From Coriolopsis trogii (Eukaryota > Basidiomycota > Agaricomycetes > Polyporales > Polyporaceae), in assembly GCA_020543525.1 (NCBI GenBank), contig JAHYIO010000023.1, positions 744,001 through 808,000 on the forward strand: a stretch of 64,000 nt of DNA, in the 5' to 3' direction. The notes under the pieces were generated by a model, which saw only the letters and a list, made by a program, of their open reading frames with translations, had not been told where the DNA came from and did no database searches. Positions 53,764-64,000 of this stretch are shown here, piece after piece. Within the stretch, counting starts at the first letter, position 1. Each line of letters starts with the position of its first letter. Position numbers and translations under genes: made by a program.

Positions 53764-56102
53764 TCATTCTTCGTCGTATGCAGCAATCTTCTCGCGCAAG
53801 TTGCTCACACGCGGCTTGAAGCGTACGACAAAGTCCTCCGGATGTGCGAGAGCACCGTCCTTGATGGCCAATGTGTCGATAGGATGCTTCATATCCTCCG
53901 AAATTTCGAAAGCCCAAAGCGTGAGTGCGACGTTGATGAATACGGACCTAACCAGGACGGTAAATTTGTGCGCGTCGGTAAGCCGGGGAGTGCACACACC
54001 TGTCAGCAAGATGCTGTCCTGGACAGATCCTGCAGACAGACTCGGAAATGAGTGGCGAGGAGAACGGATTCGTGTCAGATCAACTTACCTTCGACCAAAG
54101 CCCCAGTTAAAGAACTTTATGTCCTCCCTCAAGTGCCCTTTCTCATTCAACCATCGGATAGGCTTGAACGCCTCTGTATCAGGGAATACGTCGGGATCGC
54201 GTGCAATAGCCCTGTAGCGCCATTAACCTCGGATCCCAGTGTCAGCAATAAGAACTGCACGGACGTACCAGTGGCATCCTACAACTTCCGTTCCTGCAGG
54301 GATCACGTAGTCTTTCTGTTTCATGTCAGAACAAGCGGACCATAGGCCGCTCAGCACATGCGCACCCAAACGATGTCCTGCGTCGCACTATGCGAGATAC
54401 CTGCGGGACGTTTCAGTGAGCACGGCTGCTGCACTCCACATAAGCAGTGGTGGCGGTGGTCTACCTCCTGGCACCACTGGCCGCCATCTGTATAACTCTT
54501 CAATCCATGCCCAAACTTCGGGAAGCTTGTCTTGGTCTGTAAAGTTTGGGACTGCGCTAGACTCAGCACACGGCCTCATCAGGAATCAAAGCAAGCCAAC
54601 TCACTTCGGTCGCGTCCAACAACAGCGTCCAGCTGCGCCTGGACTCTCTTCTGCGCCTCTGGATAGCGTGCTGCTGCCATGATGTGGAATGCGATGACCC
54701 CGTACGTCTACGTCGTTCATCAGCCGAGTGCGCACTGCTTCATGGGTGACAAGAGACTGACGGTATCCGATCCGGCACCGAACATCGATCCCGCGAGATA
54801 TGCGAGCTCGTCGTCCGACAAGCCGGATTGCTCTTGCTTCTCCAGCAAGTACGTCACGAAGCACGGATTGACTTCATTTCTCGCCTGAGCTCGCGCCGCA
54901 ACGACAATCACAAATCATGAGCCATCATATGGATTCAGTACCCACAGAAGAACCTACTTGGCGTCTCTTCACTTCCTCCACCTGGCGGGTATACAACGCT
55001 ATCTCCTCCTGATGGTACCGCTTCAGTTTGGACGTGAAACCAGGAATATACTTGAGGAATGGATATGTGTCGACCAGATAAGCTCCGGGTCGGAGGGCAC
55101 TTCCAAGCCGCTCTGCGACCTTGTTGATCTGCAATACCTCTGGATCGGAGTATGAAGTCGGGGTCGCCTTTCCGTATGTCACGGTCATTATGACGCTCGC
55201 GGCATACCTGCAACATTTGAATCAATACGACGCGACGACGCGTGCCAGCGCGAAGGTACGCACCGCCTGGCATGGTCAATGTGTCGCTCGGGGTTGTCGA
55301 GGATGTCCAAGACGAAGTTCCGCGCATTCTGCATCTGGATAGGCTCGTACTTCGCGGAGCTCTGAGGCTGAAGCGCCGCATGCAACGAGCTGCCGTTCCG
55401 ACGGAGGTCCGGCCAAGTTGAGATCCCACGAGGCATGCAGAAGGCACAATGTCGACATGGTGAGAGTCGCACGCCGAGAGGACATGATAGACCGAAAGCA
55501 GAAGGAACCGACGTAAATCAGTATAGTCAATACGGTGTTGCCCTCGGTCGGTGTGGGAAGGTCGTGGAAGAACCTTGCGACTCACCTTCTCAGTCTTCTG
55601 AGACGGTCCCCAGCACCCACAATAAGCACACGCATGCCCTCTGAGATTATTTCTCCTGCTGCGACGTAGCGTGGTCGATCGGCCAACTTGTGCGATTGCT
55701 TAACCATAATATCTACCGCGGCCTGCACGCCGTAGATGTGCATGAGTATAAAAGAGGGAACGGTAGCGCAAGGGACTATGTACCTGGTGTCTTCCGATGA
55801 CGCAGACACGTCGGGTCCCATATCGCATCGTGAAGACGGGACCGTAGACCTCCGCGATGTCGGCGTAGTGGCGATAACAGCTGAGGGGTGATATTTTAGC
55901 ATGCCATTACCGCTCGTGCAACCTGGACCTACTAGGATGTGGGAGGAGTGTTTCCGAATAGCCAATGGCCCGGAGGACCAGGCGGGAGTCGGTCGAACTT
56001 GCTCCATCCCACCGTGCGGGCAGCAAGACGGATGAAGAGACCCAATAACCCAAAAAATACGGCACCTACAACAAGCTGCTGTATGTTCAAACTGTCTAAC
56101 AT
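53764..56102 (-). CDS. Cytochrome P450 monooxygenase
   Basis: Microsomal haem monooxygenase, 498 aa in thirteen exons: 56102-55933, 55880-55784, 55722-55586, 55389-55264, 55207-54958, 54884-54762, 54707-54605, 54536-54465, 54400-54366, 54315-54269, 54211-54089, 54029-54000 and 53947-53764. N-terminal anchor QLVVGAVFFGLLGLFIRLAA is followed by the Pro-rich hinge RLPPGPPG. The I-helix oxygen-binding region is FGAGSDTTYG, the K-helix ExxR lies in EELYRWRP, the PxRW-like element is FKPIRWL, and the haem loop is FNWGFGRRICPGQHLADR with the ligand Cys. Intron 3 (55390-55585, 196 bp) is longer than the others and its acceptor was chosen to join RRLRS to SLHAALQ. The pattern resembles the large basidiomycete clans (CYP512/5144-like), but the family is not assigned. 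Substrate unknown. Confidence 0.93.
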
Positions 56103-57229
56103 GGTTGGTGAGAGGACTCGACAGACGCAGATGTGAGGGAGAGGAACGCACCCAGAGACCCGAGGCTCTCACCTATTTGTAGGACCGCACAGGACCCTTC
56201 GCTCCCCATTCGCTCCCCCCTCGCTCCCCTGCCCTGCTAAACCAAATAGCAGAGGGGCGGCAAACAGCACGCTGTGAACGTACGAGCCCAAGAAGGAGAG
56301 CGCGCCGCCAAGCGCTATTGAAGCCATGTCCAATTCCTCGATGGAGAAGGCGCAGTGCCTGTCTTCACGCATCACCGCTCGGGTCATGAGAACAGCAAAT
56401 AGGTGTGACCTAGAGATGTGGTTGGCCTTTGGTCCCTTTTTCAAAATGAGTCTGTGTCATCGACTGCTGCAAGGGGGGTGCTTCTGGACGTTCACGAGAT
56501 GAAGAAGTGGGGGTTGGACGCTCGATGTAGCGTCACTTTGGCCGCCGACGGACAATTCGGGTCTAGAGACATACGAGAGGAGCAAACTTTATTGCTTGAA
56601 CCTTTCAACCTGTTGTGGCGGAGCCTTGTGAAAATGCGTTAGGATGTAAAGGTACCCGCCTCGTATCTTTGAACTTATGGCCCGGGGTCTTAGCCATGTC
56701 TCCTGAGTGCTAGTAAGTCTCCTACAAATAGTATACATTTTAATAACGGGTTACGTGCTTGCCAGCCGGTCGAGAGCCAGGGATGGCATGGCTCTGCAGG
56801 CCCATGGGGAAGCCTGCGGTGGATCAGCAGCTGACCTTTGTCTCGACGCCGGCGCACGGCAGTGGTCGTGTCAATGCCGTCACTTTGTAAGCCATCTGCT
56901 CCGAGTGTTGACTTGAGCTTCTTAACGCCATTCGAGAGTCAGTGAGCAGCGGGTAAGATGACGTTCAAGAAGAGGCACAAGTCCGGCAAATACGGACACG
57001 CAGGCCCTTCAAGCTCCCTCTGGCGCCCAAGCACTTTACTGCACCCGTCCGACCGTGGGTTCGGACCCCACTGGAGCCAACGGATCAAGAATGACAGAAC
57101 CTCAGCAGACAGCTGGCAAACAAGCATCATGGCGATTTCGGGTACTATTGACTAGTCAATAGGACATGCTCATTACACTCATTGCCTACACGAACGCGAA
57201 TGAACATGAGGATAACAGGACTGTCGACG
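56103..57229. other. Intergenic region
   Basis: 1,127 bp between the P450 start and the 3' end of the second Kre9-like gene. A tRNA-like T-arm near 57050 was examined and rejected. No coding exon is recognised. Confidence 0.45.
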
Positions 57230-57755
57230 TCAGTTCGTGATTGTGAACTTGGGCGAAGTGTTGCCGGAGTCACCGAATACTATAGCGGAGTCAGCCACTG
57301 TTTGTACGGTTCCCTCACAGCATGTAGAGTACGCACGGACAACAACGTAGTCATCACGAGCTGCCACGCCGGGAACGGTCACATTGACAGCACCATCTGT
57401 GATCTGGAAATTGGCGGCGAGCGGGTTCTCTGCGTAAGTGGGAGATCAAGTTAGCAACTTGTCCATGGAATCCATTCCACAGTTGTGTAGACATACTGGT
57501 GTCGAGGTGCTCATCGATGCTGCCATCCTCAATGAAGCCGAGGAGAAGTAACCCAGTCTCACCCTGGTTGGAGGGCGGGATGGAGGACGTATCCCAAGTG
57601 ACTGTCTGCACGGAGGCGACAGCCCACACGTCGCCAGCATGAGGTGCAGTGACCTGAGGACTGAACACGTCGCTCGCAGCAGGAAGGGCAATGGCCCCAC
57701 TGGCAGCAGCCACAACGGCAGTGAGAATGTAAAAGAGGTTCGTGGAGAACATCAT
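57230..57755 (-). CDS. Small secreted Kre9/Knh1-like protein, copy 2
   Basis: 133 aa in three exons: 57755-57497, 57429-57337 and 57279-57230. Signal peptide MMFSTNLFYILTAVVAAASG to AIALPAA, then the Ig-like domain: SPQVTAPHAGDVWAVASVQ, TVTWDTSSIPPSNQ, GLLLLGFIEDGSIDEHLDT, NPLAANFQITDGAVNVTVPG, DYVVVLFGDSGN, ending SPKFTITN. No GPI signal. It is a paralogue of the protein at 22183-22762: the 93-bp exon has the same length and phase and encodes the same strands, but copy 2 lacks the intron after TVTW. Expected to be extracellular or wall-associated; function unknown. A TATATAAA sits about 92 bp upstream. Confidence 0.85.
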
Positions 57756-57846
57756 GAACGGCGTGAGATTGGCGTTGACTGAGGAAGAAGCTAGCAGGGA
57801 AGAATCTGTGACTGCTCACTGAGTTGATCGCTACCTTTTGCAGACC

Positions 57847-57854
57847 TTTATATA
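57847..57854 (-). promoter_or_regulatory. TATA box of Kre9-like copy 2
   Basis: TATATAAA on the minus strand, about 92 bp upstream of the ATG at 57755. Confidence 0.5.
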
Positions 57855-58042
57855 CACCCTGAAATCGGGCGTTCATAGGTGAGAAGTTGATTGCTATGCG
57901 AGGTGACGGCTCTGAAGTGAAGGGTGCCAATTAGGTGGTGTTCTAACGTAGATGGTAAAATACGCGTACCCTATGCGAGCCGCCGATGTATTGAGTACAG
58001 AAGCCTCCCTCGGTGAAGAGCACTATCGGATCGTGATTCATA

Positions 58043-58387
58043 GGGCATAACACGGGTCGGGTGCGGTTACATGAGAGGGACCCTACCCGTACCCGCGAGT
58101 TGCGGGTACGGGGTGCGTATACGGGAACGCGATAGCCAGACCTGGCGGCTGTCGGGATGCGATCTCTCTGTAGTGTCAGGCCTTAAAATGCGAGAGATGT
58201 CAAGACTCAGCATATGTAGACCTCGTTTGGATCGATCTTAAGGCATAGGAGAAGTCCGCTGCGCGAACATACGGAGGCTCTCACGGATACGGGTTTTTCG
58301 CGGGTTACCTGTTCCTCGACCCGTACCCACACCCATACGGGTATATGCTCGTAACAGATACGGGTTCACCCGATCCGTGCTATGCCC
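58043..58387. mobile_element. 345-bp TA-flanked MITE-like element
   Basis: The ends GGGCATAACACGGGTCGGGTG and CACCCGATCCGTGCTATGCCC form imperfect inverted repeats with two mismatches over about 20 bp, each bordered by TA (58041-58042 and 58388-58389). The interior is rich in ACGGGT/ACCCGT words in both orientations and has no coding capacity. TA flanks suggest mobilisation by a Tc1/mariner-like transposase (inference). Confidence 0.72.
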
Positions 58388-58389
58388 TA

Positions 58390-59105
58390 AAATTCATACA
58401 GACATTTATATTAGCAACGTTGATAATAGCAAACCGCTCAAATGGGGAAGGCATACTCATCATACTGATGAAAAATGCTGGGAACGTTGATGTCTCGACG
58501 ATACCGCCAGAGTCATAGTTACCGTACTTTGCGAAGAGCAAAATTGCAAAACTTGAACCAATGTTGGAGGTCACAATCATCCGCTGCGCACTGGCGACTC
58601 CACTAGATGGATTACCTACCCCAAGTACAAGGTCGCCGTGACTACCCTGGCGCCAGAGCGCACCGTTCAAGCGTGAGTACTCAGGACACCCGGCCCTCTC
58701 TAGCTAAGCACTGAAGTGAGGTAATCGGCAGCCAAAGAATAGGATACCATAGAGCAGGGTAGCCCATTAGTCCATATAGCGACGGTGGATAACCGTATGT
58801 ACGTAGCACTGAGCCCTGCAGTGGCAGAAGACTGAAGTTGTCGAAGACAGGAAGACACGGGCGTCTGGAGAACAATGCGAGGCAACGCGACCCACGTGAC
58901 CGACGCGTCAACAAAAGCGCGTCAACAAGGCCAAATATCTCATTAGGCGCGGATAGCGCGGTGACGCTGGTCCCTTCACATCCTTTCACCACCAATCACC
59001 CCCCATCGTCGTTCAACGCCTTGCCGTCGCCGACGTCGTCGTTCTTGACAGCGTTTGCCTCGCGTTCCTTGGCGTTCTCGCTCAACACATCGAGGATCTC
59101 CTACA
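58390..59105. other. 5' flank of RIF1
   Basis: 716 bp between the MITE and the RIF1 start, presumably containing its promoter and 5' UTR. ACGCGT-type words occur around 58900-58920. No other gene is seen. Confidence 0.45.
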
Positions 59106-62100
59106 ATGAGCCTCCCCACACCCCCGAGCACGTCCCACAGAGACGAGAAGGAGAGTCGCCCTCGCTTTTCACGCGTCTCGTGGTCCGAGGCGACCCAGTA
59201 CCACACTATAACCAGCAGCCCTCCTCGTACGCGTCGAACACAAACTACATCCTCCATTGCTGGTCCATCGCGGTCAATTCTCAAGAAGACAACGTATCCC
59301 ACCTTACCCCCACTCAATGAGGAAACGAAGGAGACAACCCCCGAGCCTGATGATCCTCTCGCCGACCTCCACTACCTGGACCATCCTGTTGCTCAGATTC
59401 TCGACGCGAACGCGTCATTACGCGACCACACCCAAGCCTACTCGATCCTTTCAGCACGTCTGAGGAGCTGTTTAAGCGGGAACAGCGATGCCGACGCGTC
59501 CTGGCCTGTCTTCCAACCCCTACGAAAGAACCGTGAAGCGTTTGTTGAAGCCATAGTACGCGATCTACGTCTAGCTCTCGTCGACCCACTAGAGAGTTCT
59601 GCACCCCCAACCGACTCGCCCACGTCAACACGGGAAGCGCTGCCGTCCTCCTCCTTGCCCTCTCCAGAGAAGAGTCCGAAGAAAAAGAAGGGGGGCCTAT
59701 CGGCGGAGCAAGTGAAGCACGGACGAGATTTGAGTGGGGTATGCAACGCAGCGATGAGGTTTCTCAGCATGGTATTCATCACGCCTGCGTTGTACAACTT
59801 GTTCGACGGTGAGCGTTAACCACTTCGTAGCGCCCTGGTTGCTGAACGTTGGCGCAGAGAAAGAACTTGGCTTCCTACTGACACAAGTACTTTCCATTCC
59901 CCTCGCAAACGAGCTTCCAACACCGAACGCACGCAAGACATGCGCGTTAGCCATATCGGTGATTCAGATGCAGCGATTGCCTGCCGAGGTCCTGGAGCCG
60001 GCCAAGGACCGCATAACGTGTGCAATCCGTCGCGGTATCAAGGGTGAGCTTGGAAAGGAGGGCAAGAAGGGCTCTCTGGGCGACGGTTTGAAGGTATGTG
60101 CGGTTATTGCCCTAACTATATGCGCTGACTCGTTCCTGCAGGCAATCCACGACCTCGCGTTACACCAACCAGCAATCTTCGTGCCAGCCTTCGCGGTACT
60201 GCTCCCCCACGTAATTGCTCACCTTCTTGCTCCCACTCTGGTCATCCGTAACCAGGCATGCCATGCCCTTGGAGGCCTTGCTCTTGCAACTGCCTCGCTA
60301 CCCCCATGCGACGCTCATACCCGCATGGCACGCTATGTGGCGTCTCGCTTGGTCAACTCACCACCTGCCCCCACAACACCGACCACACCGTCGCAAAAGC
60401 GCGTGGACATGAGTCCTTCCAAGGACCCGATACTGGTGCGCACGTTGCGTACAACATTACAAGCGGATGAGCCGAAGCATGCCGCGGCGGGTCCGGTGTG
60501 GGCCTTCAGCGTCCTCGCGCATCTCATCGTGCTCCTCGGCCCGACTGTATACTGGCATGCAGACGTGACTCGTACAGTTATCGCTCTCTTCACGCTAGGC
60601 ATGCGGCATCCAAAGACGTCAGTGCGAGGGCTCGCTTGCCTTGCGTGGCGTTCCATGACGTGGGCCTTTGTCCGTCCAGAACACGACCTACTCCCAGGAG
60701 AGATCGAGGTTGAGACGGAGATAGACGCGGACCAGCAGCAGGAGACCAATCGCAACCACATTCGGGTGCTTGCATCCGTGGTGGATATGGGAGCTGGCGT
60801 GTCGAGTGTCGCCGCGCTCCTTGGATACGAAGTCTTGGACGACATCCTCATATCCTGGGCACTGCAAATCCTCCGCACCATGAGCCGAAGGGGCGGACAG
60901 TCGTGTGTGGACGCGTTGCAAGTTCTCCTCCGGTTGCTGAGCACGGCTTCACATGGCACAGAGGAGGAGAACGAGTGGGACTCGCGCAAGCTCCTTTCTC
61001 CTGACTTTTTCTCGGCCAACCCCGGCCTGCTGACCGCGGAATGGAGTACCGTCCCTTCTATTTCAAAGGCTCTGCTCGAGCAGACACCACAGATCAGCGA
61101 CATCCGGACGTTGACTGTCGAGGAGATTGCGTCGCAAAAGTGGTGGGACGATCTCCTGGCGATATGGCTGGATGGCGTGTTCGTCTTGAAAATGTCGTGG
61201 GGGAAGGAAGAAGTCCCGGTATGTGGCTCACGTTTCCGCGATGTATAACGACTAACTGTACGCAGTCCGAGCTTAGGGAAATTTGGTTCAACCTGTTGAA
61301 GTGCTTCGCGTCGGTGTTACGTGGTATGTCAGAGGTCGTTACCTTCTAGCCACCTACTCACACTATATGGATGTCAGACAATAACGACCAGATCGGGCTT
61401 GCCACGTTGGCGAGCAATTCTCGCGACGTCCTCCTCCGCATTCTCGGCGACACAAAGACGAACTTTGGTATGCCCCTAGCGAAGAGGGGTGACGATGCGC
61501 TGGCATCCCCCGCCAAGTCTCGCAAGAGGACGAAGGGCAAAGATTCCTTGCCACATGCGCGATGGAGCTACGCCGTGAAACTCTTTCTCGTTCGCGACCT
61601 CTTCTCGATTACGCGGGCCATATTTCACGCCGAAGTGTTTGCCGATGTCGCCGAGGCCATTCTGGCGCACCTGAACGCGAACGAAGAAGCTCTTGTCGGT
61701 GATGTTGAGTCTGACGATGAAGTACGGGAGCAGTGGGCATGCCTATGCGCTGAGGCAACTTTCTCCTGCGATACCTCCGTCTTGCAAGCATTCTGGGAGA
61801 ACTCACTCCGCGGTGGACAACGCCACACAGAGTGGAACGCGCATGTTCGTTCCTTGGTGTGGCAAACCTTCGTCGAACGCTGGCAATCGACTGACGTGTC
61901 CGTCTTCCCTGAGTGGGAAGGTGCCGTTGTCCTCCTTTGCGCACCTCACATCGAGCCGAGCATCTGGGAGATGTCCAGCGACGACATGGATGTCTGGGAT
62001 GGACTCCTCCGACGTGCTATCGACGCCGCTCTCGATCATGGCATCGACTCGACAACGTTGGTCGACCAGGTTGCTGGTGTCATCGCTGCGAACCATAGCC

Positions 62101-64000
62101 CGTCGTCGGTCTCGGCTGTTCGGGTTGCCGATCTGTTGCTGTCGAACGTCGAGATTATGGAAGCGCGCCAAGTGCCGACGGAGGCGTTCGAGTTCGCAAA
62201 CGACGTCCTCAACGGGGCGTATCCCCCAGCCCCGAGGCACAAGGTGATGTGCGTGTGGCTTATTCGCTCGCTCACCAGGGTGATCGATGGGTGCCCGCAT
62301 GAGCTTTGCCGGGCGATGCTAGAGCTGCTGGTGGATGGCCTCCAGACCTGGATGGTGGACGAGTTCGAGGTCTTCACTGAGAACGACTACTCGAATGAGG
62401 TTAGTGTATCCCTCAGTTCCTCGCCATGTATGATCACTTGCTCACGCGCCTCACAGATCCTTCCCCTGTATCAGACAGTCCTCATCACCATTCAGTCGCT
62501 CTCCCTTAGCACCCAGACGCTAGAGACATTTGGCCCGATCTTGGCGGCACCGTTTTGTGGGAGAAGGGATAAGCACACGGGAGCTGTGGATGCATTCGTG
62601 GAGTTCTGGGAGGCGACTTACGCTCAAGTCCCAGAGCCGCCTTGCGGATATCCTGAATCGGTCGTCCAGTGCCTTGATGCTGTCGCCCAGGCGCGCCTCG
62701 AGGAGCAGGAGGACGAAGCGAAGGTGGAGAACATGATGGCTGTCGATTCGGACGGCACGGAAAGTCCAAAGAGCGTGTGCAATGTCCCGGCCAAGGACGT
62801 GCTCGCGAGCGACGACGACGAGTCGAGCTGCGAGAGCGAGGATGAAGGTTCTGTCGTTATCCCCTCACCTGGCACCCTTGCCCGCACCTCGGCTTTCGCG
62901 ATATGCGATGCGCCAGTCACGTTTGTTCCTTCCACACCCAAGACAAGTCCCCGCAATCGTTCAAGCCCTGTCCGTCCGCAAAAGTCAGCCGTCAAGGATT
63001 ATGGGACAGCACTTTTCGACGCTTCGTCTCCATCTGGATCGTCGACGATGGGATCTTCTCCTCTGCGCGCCCCTACGACTCCGAAGCGCTCACCAACCAA
63101 GCAATCGAACGGGGACAAAGAGAACGCTTCTCCGCTCCCTCATCTATCTTCTGTCACTGAACGCTTGGCCATGCGGTCTCCGCTCCTTCTTGAATCGATC
63201 CTCGGAAAACGTTCACGCAGTGACGACGCTGAGGACCTGGCGATGTCGGATGAGAAGATTGCTAAGAAGGGTCGCCTCGCTGCCTCGCCTCTTCTGGACT
63301 TTGACGCGGCCATGCACGATAGTACCAACGTGCTGAAGCAATGGCCCTTGCATGCCGCCGCTTCTACCGACATCTTTGAACGTACTGGTAAAGAGACGCA
63401 GCAAGATGCCCGGGGAAGCCCGACGCCGTCGGCGCGTAAGCGTAAGGGTGTCTTCCTCGATGCTGTTGAAGTCCCTCCCGTGGATGAAGTCTTCGCGCGT
63501 CGTCGGGCGAGCCTCCAAGAAGGCTTGTCGACAGTATCTTGCTCCGAGCCAATCGGGTCCCAGCCGCCACTGAGGCGTACGCGCTCTGCTACCAAACTGA
63601 TGGGACAAGAGGCCGACTTCGAGAAGCTGAGCTACTCTCCGAAGAAGAGGCGGACACATCGTGTGCGGCAGCTGCGAGACGAGGTGGCGGAGATGTCTTC
63701 CTCTCCGCTCCGAGCGATCCGCGACGCGCCAGTATTTGGTAGCGGTAAGTTCACATTCAATTGCATTACGAAGGTCATAGCGCTTACCAGCATACCTCAC
63801 AGATGATTCCATCATTACCGCCACTCCCGCTCACCTCCGCGACTTGCCACCGTCAGACGATGAGCCCCATATGGGACAAGTGACCCCCCACCGCCTGGTT
63901 TCGCCCTCGCTTCGCCGGGTGAAAGGACTCGAATTCGACTCGGACCCTCCGAGCGACGACTCGGTGATGTCCAACAGCCCGTCGAGCGAGCGTGTGATAC
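59106..64000 (+). CDS. RIF1: Telomere/replication-timing regulator Rif1, 3' end outside window
   Basis: Rif1 recruits protein phosphatase 1 to limit origin firing and acts at telomeres and double-strand breaks. Exons seen: 59106-59808, 59858-60093, 60142-61218, 61266-61323, 61378-62399, 62457-63744 and 63803 to the edge, over 1,500 residues. Near the N-terminus are two classical PP1-docking motifs, RVSW (within RPRFSRVSWSE, about residue 25) and SILK (within PSRSILKKT, about residue 57). A long helical repeat region of the Rif1 N-terminal HEAT type follows (for example KCFASVLR, ARWSYAVKLFLVRDLFSITR, LVWQTFVERWQ). After about residue 1100 it becomes acidic, Ser/Pro-rich and probably disordered, with many SP/TP sites and basic patches (ARKRKG, SPKKRRTHR). 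No obvious break is present; the gene continues past 64000. Confidence 0.9.

Noticed and set aside
57030..57080. tRNA T-arm-like GGGTTCGGACCCC
   Set aside because: No matching D-arm, anticodon stem or acceptor stem could be folded around it.

Overview
This is nuclear DNA from a filamentous basidiomycete, most likely a wood-decay agaricomycete such as a polypore. The reasons are many short GT-AG introns (mostly 50-70 bp), dense genes on both strands, and families typical of that group: etherase-like glutathione transferases, DUF6534 membrane proteins, a P450, a berberine-bridge-type oxidase and Kre9-like secreted proteins. No prokaryotic operon or CRISPR feature is present. Exon joins below were worked out by hand from splice sites, reading phase and family conservation; every complete model closes in frame.

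Layout. 1-8130 holds three GSTFuA-like glutathione transferases (minus strand; the first runs off the left edge), the ergosterol C-14 reductase gene ERG24 and a conserved coiled-coil protein of unknown function. 8568-14542 is a complete 5,975-bp transposon with 207-209 bp terminal inverted repeats and a perfect 9-bp target duplication. It carries only two genes: a RecQ-like helicase and a convergent DUF6589-like protein that I infer to be the transposase. This is the most interesting object in the window. A 534-bp non-autonomous inverted-repeat element (15077-15610) and a fourth GST (plus strand) follow.

17138-32123 is mainly housekeeping: a GNAT acetyltransferase, a kinesin-7-like motor, a small Kre9-like secreted protein, the ribosome-biogenesis factor NOP12, flap endonuclease FEN1 and, divergent from it, a YEATS/zinc-finger chromatin protein. 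32941-42604 is membrane and cell-surface material: a 17-exon DUF6534 seven-helix protein, a roughly 1.7-kb tandem duplication with two brain-protein-I3-like genes plus a third short paralogue, and a PA-like protein that looks GPI-anchored.

42605-56102 carries a covalent-flavin oxidase, an NHA1-type Na+/H+ antiporter, a COG2907-like FAD protein whose gene uses 5-nt and 7-nt microexons, and a cytochrome P450. 56103-64000 has a second Kre9-like gene, a 345-bp TA-flanked MITE and the 5' part of RIF1, which runs off the right edge.

The GSTs, P450 and oxidase suggest detoxification or processing of wood-derived compounds. The helicase element sits between two members of the GST cluster.
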